This document shows positions 1 through 11,518 of a DNA stretch of 64,000 bases, piece after piece. Position 1 is the stretch's first letter. Each line of letters begins with the position of its first letter. This DNA comes from Forficula auricularia (taxonomy: Eukaryota; Arthropoda; Insecta; Dermaptera; Forficulidae), in assembly GCA_024734495.1 (NCBI GenBank), contig JALMQS010000085.1, positions 24,940,920-25,004,919 of the forward strand, given 5' to 3'. The position numbers and the translations under genes are program-made. The notes under the pieces are model-generated. The model did not search any database. It was not told the origin of the DNA and saw only the letters and a list, made by a program, of their open reading frames with translations.

Positions 1-1800
1 GAGCCCGAACGGTTGGTCGGAGAAAAATAATAAAATTTGTAGGAAATTTTATGAACTTTCATTTTAAATAGGAAGCTTATTTACGAAAAGTTGACAGTTT
101 TCGTGTTATATGCGAAAAAACGCCAAAAAATGGAAATGTTTACCTTTTTTTTTAGCATTTTCTACAATGTTCCATCACGAAATTTTGGTGGGAGACCTCA
201 GATTTAGATGCAGCGCCCCAAAAAACATTTATATGCAAAAAATCAGAACTACCCCAAAACTTTCCCCATAGGGGCCCATTTGAGCACAATTTGACTGGAC
301 TACAAATGGATTTTCAGTATAAGTATGAGTCATTCCGTGCCAAATCAACAGACTTTAAATAAAAATTTTACCTCACCACTTTAGATTTTCTTGAAATTTG
401 GTACACTGATATATTGTGCTAATATGAATGAAAATACAAAATTTCAAATTTTTATCTTGAATAGTTTTTTTTATACGGCCTTGTGAAGTTTTCAAAAAAT
501 CGCAAAAAAACCACGAACAAACAATTTTGAAACTGCTCTAAAAGCTGTCTTAATTGAGTTAGAGAGGTGGGACAGGTGTCATTTTGCAGCTTTTTTAATG
601 CTCTTTTCAGAGACATACAACATGACATAGGTTGTAATAAATTTTTTTTTCAAAATGTAAATCAAATTTTTGATTTTGATTTTTTCTAAAAAGTACCACT
701 TTTAAAATTTTCAAAAAAATTCTGTAAATAGATAGTACTTTCATAAACTACTATGCAAAGTATAATGATGGGATGGTAATGGGGTCTATGTTTAAAAAAA
801 TTATTACTGACTCTTGTTTTTCATAAATACCCAGTTTTGACCAAATAATAATGATTTTAATGTAGTGAAACGACATTTTATGAAAAATCACTTTGTGTAT
901 ATTAAACTATGGTTATGAAATAAACACTCTGTGCTAGTTAAATAAGTGTTTAATAGTAGAGATTAATAATAGTCCTATAAATGCTTTCATGAAAAATATG
1001 AATGGATTGTACTTTAAATTAGTCTTATAAAAGTATTAGTAAAAACTAAGACAAATAAAACATCAACATTTTAAATAAAATTAAATCAATTTATGCTATG
1101 TCATGAAAAGTTAGTTAATTTACAATAAATATTGTTGTAGGCTAAATAGTTTGATAAGCACAGGTTATCTTAAATAGAAATTTCCCTTGCATTCACTTGA
1201 TCCAGTCTCTGCAGGTCTAGCAAGTTGGAACCTGTCTGTGGTTGTGAGCAAGTTAAAACAAATACTAGTCTGCCAAAAGCCAGGCTGTTTCCACAAGCAT
1301 TCATTCAGTGACTAGAGTCCTTGCTGACAAGTAGTGTTTTAAATGTTAGTAATGTCTTAAGTTATCAATTCCATAATGTAAAATAGTTGTTATACCTTAC
1401 ATAAAACAATTGATACTTTAAACTACTGTGTTTTTTTGTGTGTTTTAATAGCTAATTTATTTCTTATTGGTTTACAATTAATATTTTTAGTTCTGTGTAA
1501 ATTTTTAATGAAGTTAAAATAAATATCACCCTTCAATATCCCTCATAAATATATAGTCTTGTTATAAAATCTGCTAACTATTGTAAAGCTAACCTAATGA
1601 AATAATTATTCATGTATTCACCAAACAACAAAACAATATGTTCAACTTGAATTGTAGATTTTTAAATTCAAATAAATTGTACAACAAACATTCAAGGTTT
1701 TTTTTACCGGAGATTTTCGTGGTACTTGTGATTGAGATCAGCTAATCTAGAAGATTGGATTAAAAAATATTTTTTAATATATCTAATTGGATGTCTACAA
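1..1800. other. AT-rich non-coding stretch, nothing recognised
   Basis: No ORF, splice pair or repeat boundary could be supported here. The stretch around 330-600 (motif CATTCCGTGCCAAATC) resembles sequence near 62025 (GGCATTCCACGCCAAATC), so part of it is probably an old dispersed repeat. Confidence 0.4.
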
Positions 1801-1821
1801 ACCAGAGAATATCATAGACCA

Positions 1822-2135
1822 GTGCTACTCTACCTTTTTGCTTAGCGGGCCAAATTTTATTTGTTTCCTTCATTAACTTTTTTCTTCCTTAGCAGAGGCA
1901 TAGAAAAACAATTTTTTATTTTTTTCTTCTTTTTCTTAATTATTGTTTCCTTCATTGACCCCTTGAAACCCTGAAGAAGGAGTGAAAAATCCTCCGAAAC
2001 GTCGGTTTGAAAGGAAAGGATTCCAATAAATTACACCTTATTTGGATATGTGTTAATTTTTTCTTTCCTCACTACCCCTGGGCTGCCTTCCATTACTTTC
2101 AATTAAAAGTTCTACCAATCCGTCTCTCTCCAGAG
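1822..2135 (+). mobile_element. Hammerhead-bearing repeat, family A
   Basis: The segment carries a hammerhead-like core (1961-2016). The sequence after it (AAGGATTCCAATAAATTACA and on to TCTCTCCAGAGAAAATTTCG) recurs at 37600-37690. Boundaries are uncertain. There is no protein; a non-autonomous retroelement related to the other hammerhead-bearing units is inferred. Confidence 0.55.
1961..2016 (+). ncRNA. Hammerhead-like ribozyme motif, family A
   Basis: Box CTGAAGA is at 1971-1977. A spare A is followed by helix II GGAG/CTCC (1979-1982 with 1992-1995), then GAAA at 1996-1999 and ACGT-C as a loopless helix III and cleavage site. Helix I pairs AAACC (1966-1970) with GGTTT (2004-2008), followed by an internal loop and CCTT/AAGG. 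All invariant hammerhead core bases are present (position 7 is free). The extra base before helix II departs from the textbook fold, so activity is not assured. Confidence 0.65.
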
Positions 2136-2328
2136 AAAATTTCGTCCAAATATATAAATATAAATATCTCGAAATAACAAAAAATGGACATACGCCACTT
2201 TCAAAATAAACGGCTTATATATCCCATATTATGGGAATGTCTTATCAATCCTAATAGTTATATATAAGTATACAAAGGCCAGAAGCAGGGGACGGACGGA
2301 CTGGCCATGTGGAAAATTCCACTGGCTA

Positions 2329-2419
2329 CATCCCAGGTAACAGACAATATCCTCAGAATATTCTAAGAAGATTTAAATGTCCTTAGAATATCCTTAGGAT
2401 ATTGTGGTTACCTGGGATG
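2329..2419. repeat. Short near-palindromic element
   Basis: CATCCCAGGTAAC at the left end is the reverse complement of GTTACCTGGGATG at the right end. Pairing continues inward through ACAATATCCT and AGAATATTCTAAG with a few mismatches. It looks like a tiny fold-back MITE. Confidence 0.6.
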
Positions 2420-2427
2420 GAGGGCAA

Positions 2428-2573
2428 CGAGGGGTGAACCGCGACCTAAAATCGAGTACACCTACTTCCACTTTCATTTCCAAGTAGAAGACATTAGATT
2501 ATCTAATGAATTCCAAATTCTAAATAATTCCAAAGACGGTGTACACCTAATTCCAATCACGGTTCACCCCTCG
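2428..2573. mobile_element. hAT-type MITE (CGAGGGGTGAACC family), copy 1
   Basis: Terminal inverted repeats CGAGGGGTGAACCGCG/..GGTTCACCCCTCG are flanked by an exact 8-bp duplication GAGGGCAA (2420-2427 and 2574-2581). An 8-bp duplication is the hAT signature. The 146-bp interior is non-coding. Related copies are at 7838, 31116 and 31286. Confidence 0.85.
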
Positions 2574-2861
2574 GAGGGCAACATGATTCTGGGCACAGAA
2601 TATTTTATTTGGAAAATGTTCTATTGGTCCTGGCAAAGCGCAAGCCCAACCGCCAGAAGGCAATCTGGACGCTAATTGCGTGTATGTGTGGGGGGGGGGG
2701 GGGGGGTGCAGATTTTTCTACAGTAACAAACTATGATGGGCACTGCTGAAAATTTGAATAGTTTTCGTAGAACATGTGAGATAAATTGTCAGAAAGCTAA
2801 TTAGAAGTTAAAGAGTTGCCAGAAGCTGTCCAAGTTCTGTCAAAGTGTGGGCCAAATTTTA

Positions 2862-3056
2862 AATAAATAAATAAATCTTTATTCCTCGACCTGCTTAGAG
2901 GCACAAGTCCTCGGTGGCTAGGTTCTCCAAACATCAATACAAATTAACTACAACAATTTAACCAATAATAAAAAAGTACAAAAAAAAAAAAGAAAATGAA
3001 AAAAATAGAAATGTATGCTCATTAACAAATAACATGACCATAGATTTCCTCAAAAG
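2862..3056 (-). mobile_element. Non-LTR retrotransposon 3' end with (ATTT)n tail
   Basis: Read on the minus strand, this ends ..GTGCCTCTAAGCAGGTCGAG GAATAAAG and runs into AAATAAATAAAT-type tail repeats. It is nearly the same as 59964-60196. It directly abuts the oppositely oriented LINE fragment that starts at 3057. Confidence 0.65.
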
Positions 3057-3792
3057 ACTTCAACTTTAATGCTGGCAAAACACAATGCTGTCTAATTTCT
3101 AGACGCGCAGATAGCAACCTTCCAGACATTTCCTTTGATTCGAGCTCATTGGAATTACGTGATAAAATATCAATGTTAGGTGTCACCTTAGGTTCTGACC
3201 TTTCTTGGAATGACCATATTATCTCAGTAGCAAAAGCTGCAGCATGTAAGCTTGGCTTTCTTTTCCGAACAAAACGCTTTTTCACCCCCACTCAACTCCT
3301 TTTATTATACAAGGCTCAAATTCGCCCCTGTCTTGAATATTGCTCGCATTTGTGGAGAGGAGCCTCCAAGTATTCTCTTAATACCTTAGATGCAATTCAG
3401 AGGCGAGCTATCAGACTGATAGGCGATCCTACATTAACTGACACTCTCGACTCCCTAGCCCATCGTAGATCTGTCTCCGCCCTTTCCCTTTTTTATAGAT
3501 ATTACCATGGCGTTTGTTCTGACGAAATAAAATCGATAATCCCACCAAAGGCTTCATTTGCGCGAAATACACGATTTTCTAAGATTCAACACCCCTACGC
3601 TGGATACTAATCGAACAAACGCATTCGCAAATTCATTTATCCCTATGACATCTAGAGACTGGAACTCTCTTCCCCCGACCGTCTTTCCAGCAAATTATAA
3701 CCTTCAATCTTTCAAGAGCATCATCCATAGGAGCTGCATTTTTACTTGTGCACCCCTTCTTGCATTCGATTGCATTAAAAAAAAAAATGATA
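3057..3792 (+). pseudogene. 5'-truncated LINE reverse transcriptase fragment 1 (Jockey/CR1 type)
   Basis: The reading frame opens inside the RT domain (NFNAGKTQCCLISRR) and runs through MLGVTLGSDLSWNDHI, then LYKAQIRPCLEYCSHLWRGA, a C-terminal thumb typical of Jockey/CR1-group LINEs. It needs a frame change near 3600 to reach SFIPMTSRDWNSLP. The 3' end (TTGCATTCGATTGCATT followed by poly-A, about 3780) matches the tails at 23090 and 47300. The catalytic YADD segment is missing, so this is a dead 5'-truncated copy of the same lineage as 4744-5670. Confidence 0.85.
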
Positions 3793-3923
3793 TTTTTCCA
3801 ATAAGTTTCAGGCAGGTTTTTTAACATAATGAGGAATCAAAAAAATTTGACAATTTTTACATGAATTCTATACTAGTCTTGATGAGTAATAAAATCTTAT
3901 TCATAATATAAATAATAATTTTT
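3793..3923. other. Short AT-rich spacer
   Basis: It separates the poly-A of the first LINE copy from the left inverted repeat of the element at 3924. Nothing else is visible. Confidence 0.4.
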
Positions 3924-4746
3924 TAATTAAGTAATGGAGAGGGATTCAGCCAATGGGTAGCCTCTGCTGAATAAAAAACTCCCAATTATAGAAAACGTTT
4001 CGGCTTTAATTAAATAATGCCATCATCAGTTCCTAAGAGCTGAAAAAGCGATAGAGCACACATGTAAAATTACAATAAAAATTTTTTACAAAAAAAATCC
4101 AAACTTGTTAATTACAAAATTATATCTTACAGTATTAGCGACACAATTAATTTTATAAATAAATTGTCCGCAGGCAGAGTTGTTGTGGATTTTATCATAA
4201 TATATACAAAATTATATGAATTACAAAATGGTACATAAATCTTGGTGTGCTCTCACTTGATATGGGCAACGTCTCAAGTACAAATATAGCAAATTTCAAT
4301 TTCATTCAATTAATAATAATAATAATTATGAGGACATTGATCTAATTAGGATCACTGACCCCTCACAAACATCTCTTAATTAAAAGATTTCTCAAAATAA
4401 TTAACAAACATTAAGAATAACAAAATTCGAATTCAAAATGACAATATATAAAAATAAAAATAAAAAATAAATTTTTTCCTTCTCTACCTTTTTTACAATT
4501 CTTTCGCCCCTTTCTCAATGTTTATTATACCTGGGCATCAGTATTTGTCAATATTGACAAGTAAGCATTGCTAAGCCCAATGCAATCAGTTTGAAAATTA
4601 AGAGCCCTTTGCCCATGTCTTAATAAAGCATTTTTCGGCCAGCATACGCTTATAATTGTTCCCCAATCTCATCAAGATGACAGCATCATCATTTTTTATT
4701 CAGCAGAGGCTACCCATTGGCTGAATCCCTCTCCATTACTTAATTA
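3924..4746. mobile_element. TIR element carrying a hammerhead-like motif
   Basis: About 50-bp inverted repeats (left TAATTAAGTAATGGAGAGGG.., right the complement ending at 4746) bound an 823-bp AT-rich non-coding body with a minus-strand hammerhead-like core at 3985-4038. The right repeat directly abuts the LINE frame that starts at 4744. No target duplication was identified. Confidence 0.7.
3985..4038 (-). ncRNA. Hammerhead-like ribozyme motif in the 3924 element
   Basis: On the minus strand, CTGATGA (4029-4023), a spare T, GGC, a 14-base loop, GCC, GAAA (4001-3998), then CGTT. Helix I is short: GGAA against TTCT. The core bases are all present, and the GTT cleavage triplet is allowed. Helix II has only three pairs. 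Confidence 0.5.
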
Positions 4747-5670
4747 TATACATATGGAGTTCCTCAGGGATCGGTTATCTCCCCTACGCTTTTTCTTATC
4801 TATATCAACGACCTTCTAAACTTGCCCTCCAATCCGGTACATTGTTACGCAGATGACAGCACCCTACATAACGCCCCTGCTTCGCATAAAAACCGTGCAG
4901 ACATTGCCTCTTCAATTAATTTAGACTTATGCAAACTTAAAAACTGGGGATCCCAAAACTTAGTTAACTTCAATGCAGGGAAAACTCAGTGTTGCCTTAT
5001 TTCTAGGCGCGTCGACAGAAACCTCCCAAATATATCATTCGACTCAAACTCACTAGAATTCAGGGATAAAATTTCAATGCTAGGCGTAACTCTAGGGTCT
5101 GACCTTTCATGGAATGACCATATCTCAACCACTGCTAAAGCTGCAGCGCGCAAGCTTGGTCTCCTATTTAGGTCTAGACGCTGTTATACTCCCAGTCAAC
5201 TCCTTATGCTGTATAAGGCTCAAATTCGTCCCTGTCTCGAATATGGCTCTCATCTGTGGAGGGGTGCCTCCAAGCATTCTCTTGCCACACTGGATGCAAT
5301 TCAGAAGCGAGCAATTAAACTAATAGGAGAACCGGCTCTAACCAACTCACTCGACTCCCTGGCTCACCGAAGAACCGTTTCTGCCCTTTCCCTGTACTAC
5401 AGATACTATCACGGTGTCTGTTCAGTCGAGCTGAAATCAATTATCCCCCCTAATGCCCTCTTTGCGCGAAGCACGCGGTTTTCTAACGCTCAGCACCCCT
5501 TCGCTGTCAAATTGGATAAATTTCGAACAAGCGCTTTCGCCAACTCTTTTATCCCTTTGACCTCCAGAGACTGGAACTCGCTCCCTGCCACCATCTTTCC
5601 CGCGACCTATAACCTTCAGCTATTTAAGACCCGTATCCACAGATACCTTCGACCCCCGCCCAACCCATAA
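4744..5670 (+). CDS. 5'-truncated LINE reverse transcriptase (Jockey/CR1 type), open to its natural stop
   Basis: The frame opens at the edge of the preceding TIR element and encodes GVPQGSVISPTLFLIYINDL, the catalytic YADDST motif (about 4846), the thumb (LYKAQIRPCLEYGSHLWRGA) and a C-terminus ending RYLRPPPNP then TAA. The only ATG (4822) is internal, so this is a truncated insertion and not a working gene. A 3' UTR runs to a poly-A near 5765-5782. The same 3' end occurs on the minus strand at 18501-18646. Apurinic endonuclease and the N-terminal part of RT are missing. It differs from the first copy (3057) by many substitutions, so these were separate insertions. Confidence 0.88.
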   Translation, partial: LYTYGVPQGSVISPTLFLIYINDLLNLPSNPVHCYADDSTLHNAPASHKNRADIASSINLDLCKLKNWGSQNLVNFNAGKTQCCLISRRVDRNLPNISFDSNSLEFRDKISMLGVTLGSDLSWNDHISTTAKAAARKLGLLFRSRRCYTPSQLLMLYKAQIRPCLEYGSHLWRGASKHSLATLDAIQKRAIKLIGEPALTNSLDSLAHRRTVSALSLYYRYYHGVCSVELKSIIPPNALFARSTRFSNAQHPFAVKLDKFRTSAFANSFIPLTSRDWNSLPATIFPATYNLQLFKTRIHRYLRPPPNP

Positions 5671-5835
5671 AATTCTTTCTTCTTCTTTTCACGATGGAGG
5701 GGCCAACCCAGGCCTTTAGGGGTTGCACCTTTTTTGGTGTAACTCCTTCTCTCATCATTATCATAAAAAAAAAAAAAAAAATATACAGCCATCAAATTGT
5801 ATCAACTAAATAATAATTTACTTACAAAAAAAATA
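5671..5835 (+). other. LINE 3' UTR and poly-A
   Basis: CACGATGGAGGGGCCAACCC and TTTAGGGGTTGCACC precede the poly-A. Both blocks recur, inverted, at 18540-18600. Confidence 0.7.
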
Positions 5836-5863
5836 AATAATAATAATAATAATAATAATAATA
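5836..5863. repeat. (TAA)n microsatellite
   Basis: About nine uninterrupted AAT/TAA units in an A+T-rich spacer downstream of NSMCE1. Confidence 0.8.
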
Positions 5864-5998
5864 GATTAAAAATTCATAATGGACATTAATCAACATAATT
5901 TAATAATAATAATATTTGTAATATAAATTTATAATTTTATTTATGTTGAAAATACTAATTTTTAGGGGAAACAGTTTTTGAGTTTTTTAGTATTTTAT

Positions 5999-6004
5999 TT
6001 TATT
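5999..6004 (-). promoter_or_regulatory. Candidate poly(A) signal of NSMCE1
   Basis: AATAAA on the minus strand, 54 bases past the NSMCE1 stop codon; an overlapping second AATAAA is at 5994-5999. Confidence 0.5.
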
Positions 6005-6057
6005 CATTTCAGGAAGAATGGGGGTGCTTCAGCTTTCTCCTGAACATTCTTCAGATT

Positions 6058-9000
6058 TTACAATTTACGTTTTAATGATGATGATGATGATTTGTTTGAA
6101 GTTTTTGAGCATTTTGGACAAGAATCATTGGTAACTTTGTTTTTATATATTTTTAGACAATTTATATGAAAAAAACAATTACATCCAGAAAATGTTTTCC
6201 CCTAAAAAAAACAAAAACAAAACGAAAAAACCATTAATATATAGGTACATTTATATAATTATATAGGAGTAATTATTACTGTACTAGTATATCTACATAG
6301 AATAGTTTTTTAAAAATACAGACTATTGCTACTGATCTCATGTCTAACTAGAGTGCGACACAAAATTAGATTTAGTCGGACTTGACTTTCTATTGATACA
6401 GTTTATTCATTTAAGTTAGTTGTTTCGCGGCAATACTAGCAAAAAGTTAATACTATAGTATATAGAACAGACAATAAGGATTCTAATTCATAAGTCCAAA
6501 ACTTTTTGCTGTTCATGTACCACTACTAGTCAATCCCGTGCTCGTTTGAAAAATCTGGCAACACTGTCTGAGCTTGAATATTTTTATCATAGAAATGACA
6601 GATAAAATACATTATAAAGGTCGATTTATAAAATAAAAAGTTATTAATAGGCGACTGAAAGCTGTTGCGACAATGGCTGAAGCGAAAAAACGTCAAAAAA
6701 AGTACTAAAGTTAACCCACTTTTTAGGTTAAATATATGCGTTGTTGTCAGCTTGTTTTTAGTGTAAATTTTTCATTATTTATTCATTATTATCTCAGAAA
6801 CTGTGTTGTAACTATGAATTAAAATTTTCTTAAAAAATGTATTAGTTATTGTTTAATGTTGGTTTATTTTTTTATAACAATGGTAAGAAGTTTCTTTTTT
6901 TTTTTGGCTTTTCGGCCTTTCTAGCCATAAGCCTAATTACGATACTAGTTATATTCTCAAAATTTGTCTCTACCCCCGGGGGTCAGATTTTAGCTGGATA
7001 CCTCGAGTCGGATTCGAACCCGGGTCCCCTGGTTAGCTCGCTGTCACGCTACCGCCTAGCCTATCTGACCCCCCCCCCCGAAGAGTTTCTTAATTATAAT
7101 TAAATAAGTATGTAAACTTTTCGATATCCCGAATAGTGCAATGTATAAGAGTCTGAAAAACTCAGTCAATGCACAAAGATTGAGAAATTTTATAGAATTA
7201 TAAGAACAAAAGGAAATTTTCTTTCTGACATAATTGTCTTGTTTTTTATTAAATGAGAAAAGATGACTTACATGAAAAGCAATATTATTGCAAAGACCAC
7301 AATGTTTAATATTATCTTTGTAATTTTCTATAAAATAACTTTTAAATTCTGCGATTGCTTTTACACTGAATGTCAGGAAACCATCCTAAAAATAAGTCAT
7401 TTAATAAATTTTTTAAATTAATTATTTGGTTTTAAGTAAAATTGATTAAAATACCTCTTTTTCCGTATATAAAAACCACCCATCTTTTACAAACTTGTGA
7501 ATCACATTTTCAGCCAATGTTAATGAGCCAAAGTTATCAATCGTAATTGATAAATTCATACATGTAGTTAAAGATACAACACATTTTTTAGATGTAATTA
7601 ATTCATGTACAATTTTCCTAAATAAATCAATTTCTTTTGAATTGTATTTGTTTTGTTTCCTGCCAATAAATAAATAAAAATTATAAAATCATTATCAATG
7701 AGTGAAACTTATTCTAGGCTAATGATAGAAGAAAAAAAATGAAGTGTGTAAAAAACAAAGAAAAAGGGCTGAACATGTAGAAAATGTTAAGGCGATTTGG
7801 AGGGTGAAGGGAATGAGGAACAAGTTATGATTTAAACCGAGGGGTGAACCGCGATTGGAATTAGGTGTACACCGTCTTTGGAATTACTTTGGAATTCATT
7901 AGTAATTAGATAATTAATCTATTGTCATCTACTTGGAAATGAAAGTGGAAGTGGAAGTAGGTGTACATGATTTTAGGTCGCGGTTCATCCCTCGACTATA
8001 CACGAAACAAAGTACAAACATTTTTTCAAACACATACCCTTATTATTTAAAAAAAGATTACAGTGGGTGGCCAAATTATTATACATACTCAAATGATTTT
8101 TATTAAGTAAATTGATTTTATTCAAATTTTTCAAAAAATATAGTATTTTTGGACTGGGCTGGCATTTCAACCCGATCGAAAATGTATGGGAGGCCCTAAA
8201 AAAGAAATTTGCAAAGATAAAATAATTACTAACAAAAGGAACTTGAAAGAAAATATTTTAAAATTAAAGAATGGCACAATACACCTGCACTTCAAGGAAT
8301 GGCCAAAAAATGCATTGCCAACATATGCCGAATACTCGAAAGGGAGGATTCACTAAATATTAAAATTGTATTTGTATTATTTAATTTGTATTGTCCTAAG
8401 CTAATAAAACTATAAAGATAATAATTAAAACGATATTATTAGTTTAATAATACCCCTTAAACTCGTATGAAAGATGATATAATTTTTCACATGAGTATAA
8501 TAATTTGGCCACCCACTGTAAAATCCAATATTTTGCATTGCTGACAATGCGCTGTGGTTGGTTGTTAGAAAGTAGTTTTTTTTTACAAACTAACTTCTAG
8601 TTTTTAAGGAATTTGGTGTTGGTACTTGGTGAAACATTTTTTAAAATTATTGGATAAAAAATACTTGGTAGGTTTCACATTAAGATATAAAAACTTACTT
8701 CTAGTTTATTAACAATTTTATTCGCTAAAGCAGTGCTTTTTAAACTATGGGTCGCTAAAACCACAATAAGCAATGACAAAATTATAATGACCAGAAATAA
8801 AAAATTAATTCAAAATATGTGACGTGGGACCATATCATGACCGCCCCTTAAGAGCGAACTGAAACGATGGCGCACGTTATCCAATGTTGCGACAGGACCG
8901 CGGATGGGCGGATTAAGAGGCATGACGCTGTGGTACGATGTCTGGCCGACGATCTAATTAAAAGGGAATGCGCGTCGAGTTGGAGTACTTGTACTCCAGC

Positions 9001-11483
9001 TCGGCGGCCAATAGAAAGCCAGACATCGTGGCGAAGGATGAGTCGGGGGTGGTCTGGGTTTTTGGATGTGCAGATCGTCTCCGCGCTTGCAGGACTGGGT
9101 GTTGTCCACGGAAACAAAATTGAAAAATATAGGGGCAACTCCAGTCTTGTGGACAATATTGCGGACCGATTTGGCGACGGGGCGGGCACGGTCAGGGTCG
9201 AGGCCATCACACTCTCGTGGAAGGGAGTGTGGTGCGATAAAGCGGTGGAGTCCCTCGTCGCCCTGGATTTATCCCAAAGGACAATAAATGATTTAACATA
9301 TAGGGCGATGAGAGGATCTCTACTTAATTTTTACACTTTCGGCAGAAGAACATTTAGAGCAGGTGGCGTATAATTATTTTATTGTAAATACTGAAAAAAA
9401 AAGTGAAATGTGAGTCAGGATTTATCCTGGCTCGCTCAGCCACCCGCTCTGAATTTTAGTTATTTGTTCTGATGCTGAAAGTGTAAATTTGCTTGTAAAT
9501 ATGTACATATCTATCTTATCTTTGGAAGAGGCAGCCAGCACCTCGGAGGCCTAATAAACAAAATATAATTCATAGAGTGCTGTGCAAATTTGGTCTAAAT
9601 CGGATAGAGTTCAAATTTATTAATTCTCCCAAGCGTCGTCAATTCGAGATCTTTGAATGAATTTCGATATGGGATTACAGCAGAATTTCCAACAATTTCT
9701 GAAGTGGCCCTTAATATAACTTTTGCCATTTTGTTCTACATTTTCTGTAAAGGATGTTTTCAGCATTAACGATTATAAAATCAAAATACCCATCATATTT
9801 GAGAAATGATCAAGATGTTCTAAGTCCCTGCACTAACAAATATTTACCCAAGAATTGGTTCATTATCCAATTAAAAACAAGCACATCCATCTCATTAAAG
9901 TTTAGATTTAATAATTGTAATCATTTGGTTTTAATAAATGATAAAAATAATATATGTTTAAGAAAGATATACTTTAAAATAAATTTATTTATAATTTAAT
10001 AGTAAAAATTGCATATATATTGCATATATATAATCTAGGGTTGATAAAAATTCCTAACTTAAAATGGAGTCACGAATGAACGAAATTTAAGAAGGCTGCT
10101 TTAAAAGAATAATTTAACTTTTTTTCAACAAGTGTTAAATTAGTATTGAAATCTTAATAGTAAAACACAGCTTTGGAAGTAGGTGCTGGAAATATATAAG
10201 CAAATATAAATTACCGTGTAATTAAATTTCCAACTGTACAAATTAGAACCAAATAATCCCTATCTTTTATTTCGCAGTGCATTTCTTTTATTGTTAGATA
10301 GAAGTCCGATATATGTTTATTTATAAGTAGAATAATTGTATTCATATCATTTTTATTTACTTCTAGATTTCCTGTAAAATAAAGATTATAAACAGCTTTA
10401 TTGGGTATTTTTATCGGAACATGTAACATATACCCTTAATAGGGATAATAAATAATCAAATATGAAGGGTTTTGCCGAAGCTAACAGAGTTATTGAATTT
10501 ATAAGAAAAATCCAGGAGTGTAAATAAATATATACACATAGATGTATATGTATACCTATATATTTTATTTATTTGAAATAATAGTATTGAAGGCTTTCTT
10601 TGTCTTCAACTTCACTTTAATTATAAAAATTATACTTGGATTTTATTTGAGCATTAAATTGAAAGTTTCTTTTTGCCGAGAGTAGCAGAATTTTTATAAA
10701 TTAAAGGAGACAATAAAAGAGTGTGTTATAAATATATTTATTATTCCAGCAGAAGACAGACTCTTTTATTATCACCTTAAATTTATTTGAGGATTAATTA
10801 ATAAATGCTAATGGCCTTGGACGCCTTGGTATATTCAAAAAGCACCAACAAGAACAAACTGGCCAATTTAAACAGGAGTGGCATTTTAACATTTTCTGTG
10901 TGTATGTATGGGGGGGGGGGGGGCAAACAATTTTTAAATACTACCTTGATCAAAAAGTTCCCGGAATAACCCCCCCCCCGTGTGGCGCTCCCATCGTTCC
11001 GATTTGAGTCCTGTTTTTTTTTTGTTAAATTGGTACATCTGTTGTTGGCATTCCCTCTAATTTTAGCGCCATAGCTTGACATTTGCAAAAGTTACGTAGC
11101 CAAGAGTACATCTATCTCTGTGTGTGTTGGCGATTTTTTACAATTTTAGAAATGGATTTAAATTTGCAACAAGGAACTTGTATTAAATTTTGCGTAAAAA
11201 ACGGATTTAATGGTGCGCAAACGTTGGAAATGTTGGAAAAGTGTTTCGGCAATGATTCTCTAAAGAAAACGGTCGTTTACCAGAGGCACGAGCGGTTCAA
11301 AAGTGGTCATGAGTCAATCGAAGATGATGAACGCAGTGGCAGACCATCGACATCGAAAACATTGATAAAGTAAAAGAAATGTTAGTCAATAACCGCAAAT
11401 TAACGATCAGAGAGATAGCGGAGGGCTTGAACATTGCCCATGGATCCGTCCAAGACATTTTGGTTTATGATTTGGGTTTCTGT

Positions 11484-11518
<35 letters not shown>

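Noticed and set aside
8848..9210. 120-codon minus-strand ORF
   Set aside because: It is the antisense shadow of the R2-like coding sequence; the plus strand matches the family.
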